Positions 63,633 to 64,000 of a stretch of DNA of 64,000 nucleotides are shown here, one piece after another (position 1 is the first letter of the stretch; the number at the start of each line of letters is the position of its first letter). The notes under the pieces are model-generated. The model had not been told where the DNA came from, made no database searches, and saw nothing but the letters and a program-made list of their open reading frames with translations. Both the position numbers and the translations under genes were made by a program. Source of the DNA: Tillandsia leiboldiana (taxonomy: Eukaryota > Streptophyta > Magnoliopsida > Poales > Bromeliaceae); contig CM055071.1 in assembly GCA_029204045.2 (NCBI GenBank), positions 15,397,161-15,461,160 of the forward strand. Direction: 5' to 3'.

Positions 63633-64000
63633 TGTCACGCCCCGGGGTCGAACTGCGACCCGGGCTCGCCAACAGATCCGCCGTCTGTACGGAAACTGCC
63701 GTACAGACGAAGCGTCTAACCTGCAAAAGAGATCTATAGCTAACAAGTATCAGAGCTGAAAGGAAGCTGAAACACTAAGCGGTGAAAAGTCCAAGTACAC
63801 CAGTCCACTAGCACCCACAACATAAGTACAAAAGTGGAAACTAAAAAGTACAAGAGACACAACACCGACACCACCGACCTCGGGTAGGAGCTAGCCAGCC
63901 ACGCGCAAACCTCGGTCAGAAAGCTCCGAATGAGCCAAACCTGGAACGGTCGCCTCAGGAGCAACTGTCATCACAGCGGGTGTGAGATCTACTGCAACAG
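63633..64000 (-). repeat. 5' LTR of element H, first 368 bases, cut by window end
   Basis: Nearly identical to 56747-57113. The hairpin copy is at 63683-63708. Confidence 0.9.

Larger units (their letters stand above)
56747..64000 (-). mobile_element. Element H: non-autonomous gypsy-like LTR element inserted in copia G (5' LTR cut by window end)
   Basis: The 3' LTR is 56747-60584 and the internal region 60585-63632. The primer site is near 63615-63626 (TGGTATCAGAGC in sense), and 5' LTR sequence runs from 63633. The first 368 bases of the two LTRs differ at about three positions, so the insertion is recent. The internal region is 3.05 kb without an intact gag or pol, with only a decayed capsid remnant, so this is a LARD-like derivative. 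Confidence 0.88.

Overview
The window is plant nuclear DNA made almost entirely of nested LTR retrotransposons. I found no host protein gene, tRNA gene, rRNA gene or CRISPR array. The plant assignment rests on four things: Ty3/gypsy chromovirus (Tekay/Del-like) pol with a C-terminal chromodomain, Ty1/copia gag-pol with an extended coiled-coil Gag, initiator-Met-type primer sites (TGGTATCAGAG) beside the LTRs, and a Cassandra-type TRIM carrying a 5S-rRNA-like promoter. The species cannot be named. The density and depth of nesting suggest a large, repeat-rich vascular plant genome.

Layout, left to right. (1) 1-3137: a plus-strand gypsy LTR cut by the window edge, its primer site and a short gag, followed by a junction of a copia U3 fragment (3132-3592) and an inverted gag scrap (3593-3674). 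(2) 3675-39267: a minus-strand gypsy array LTR1 - internal 1 - LTR2 - internal 2 - LTR3. LTR1 and LTR2 are close copies, while LTR3 belongs to a diverged subfamily. (3) Internal 2 is split by element C (14928-33805; 5-bp target duplication CAACT). C is a gag-only gypsy element whose 5' LTR itself carries a 576-bp Cassandra TRIM (15155-15730; duplication AATGG) and gypsy element B (18374-27656; duplication GCATA). (4) 39268-48438: minus-strand copia D, one gag-pol frame with three nonsense codons. Its 5' LTR is split by a 3.6-kb solo LTR, S (44744-48381; duplication TCAAT). (5) 48439-52922: an LTR fragment and decayed gypsy element F. (6) 52923-56746: plus-strand copia G with an open 673-codon gag but most of PR-IN deleted. 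It is cut by gypsy-like element H (56747 to beyond the window end), which has no intact protein.

No element encodes a full set of working proteins, so any recent movement must have used proteins supplied from elsewhere. Several elements (B, C, Cassandra, H) nevertheless have nearly identical LTRs and clean target duplications, so they moved fairly recently as non-autonomous copies. What the gypsy families share is mainly cis-acting RNA/DNA structure: a hairpin near the LTR 3' end with compensatory changes between subfamilies, a GTTTCG-loop-CGAAAC hairpin just before the polypurine tract, GC-rich self-complementary minisatellites inside the LTRs, and, in the C/S lineage, G-box clusters before a TATA box.

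I did not find an unmistakably new multi-gene system. The best leads are the covarying LTR hairpins, the gag-only and gag-plus-integrase defective elements, and the recombinant LTR array.
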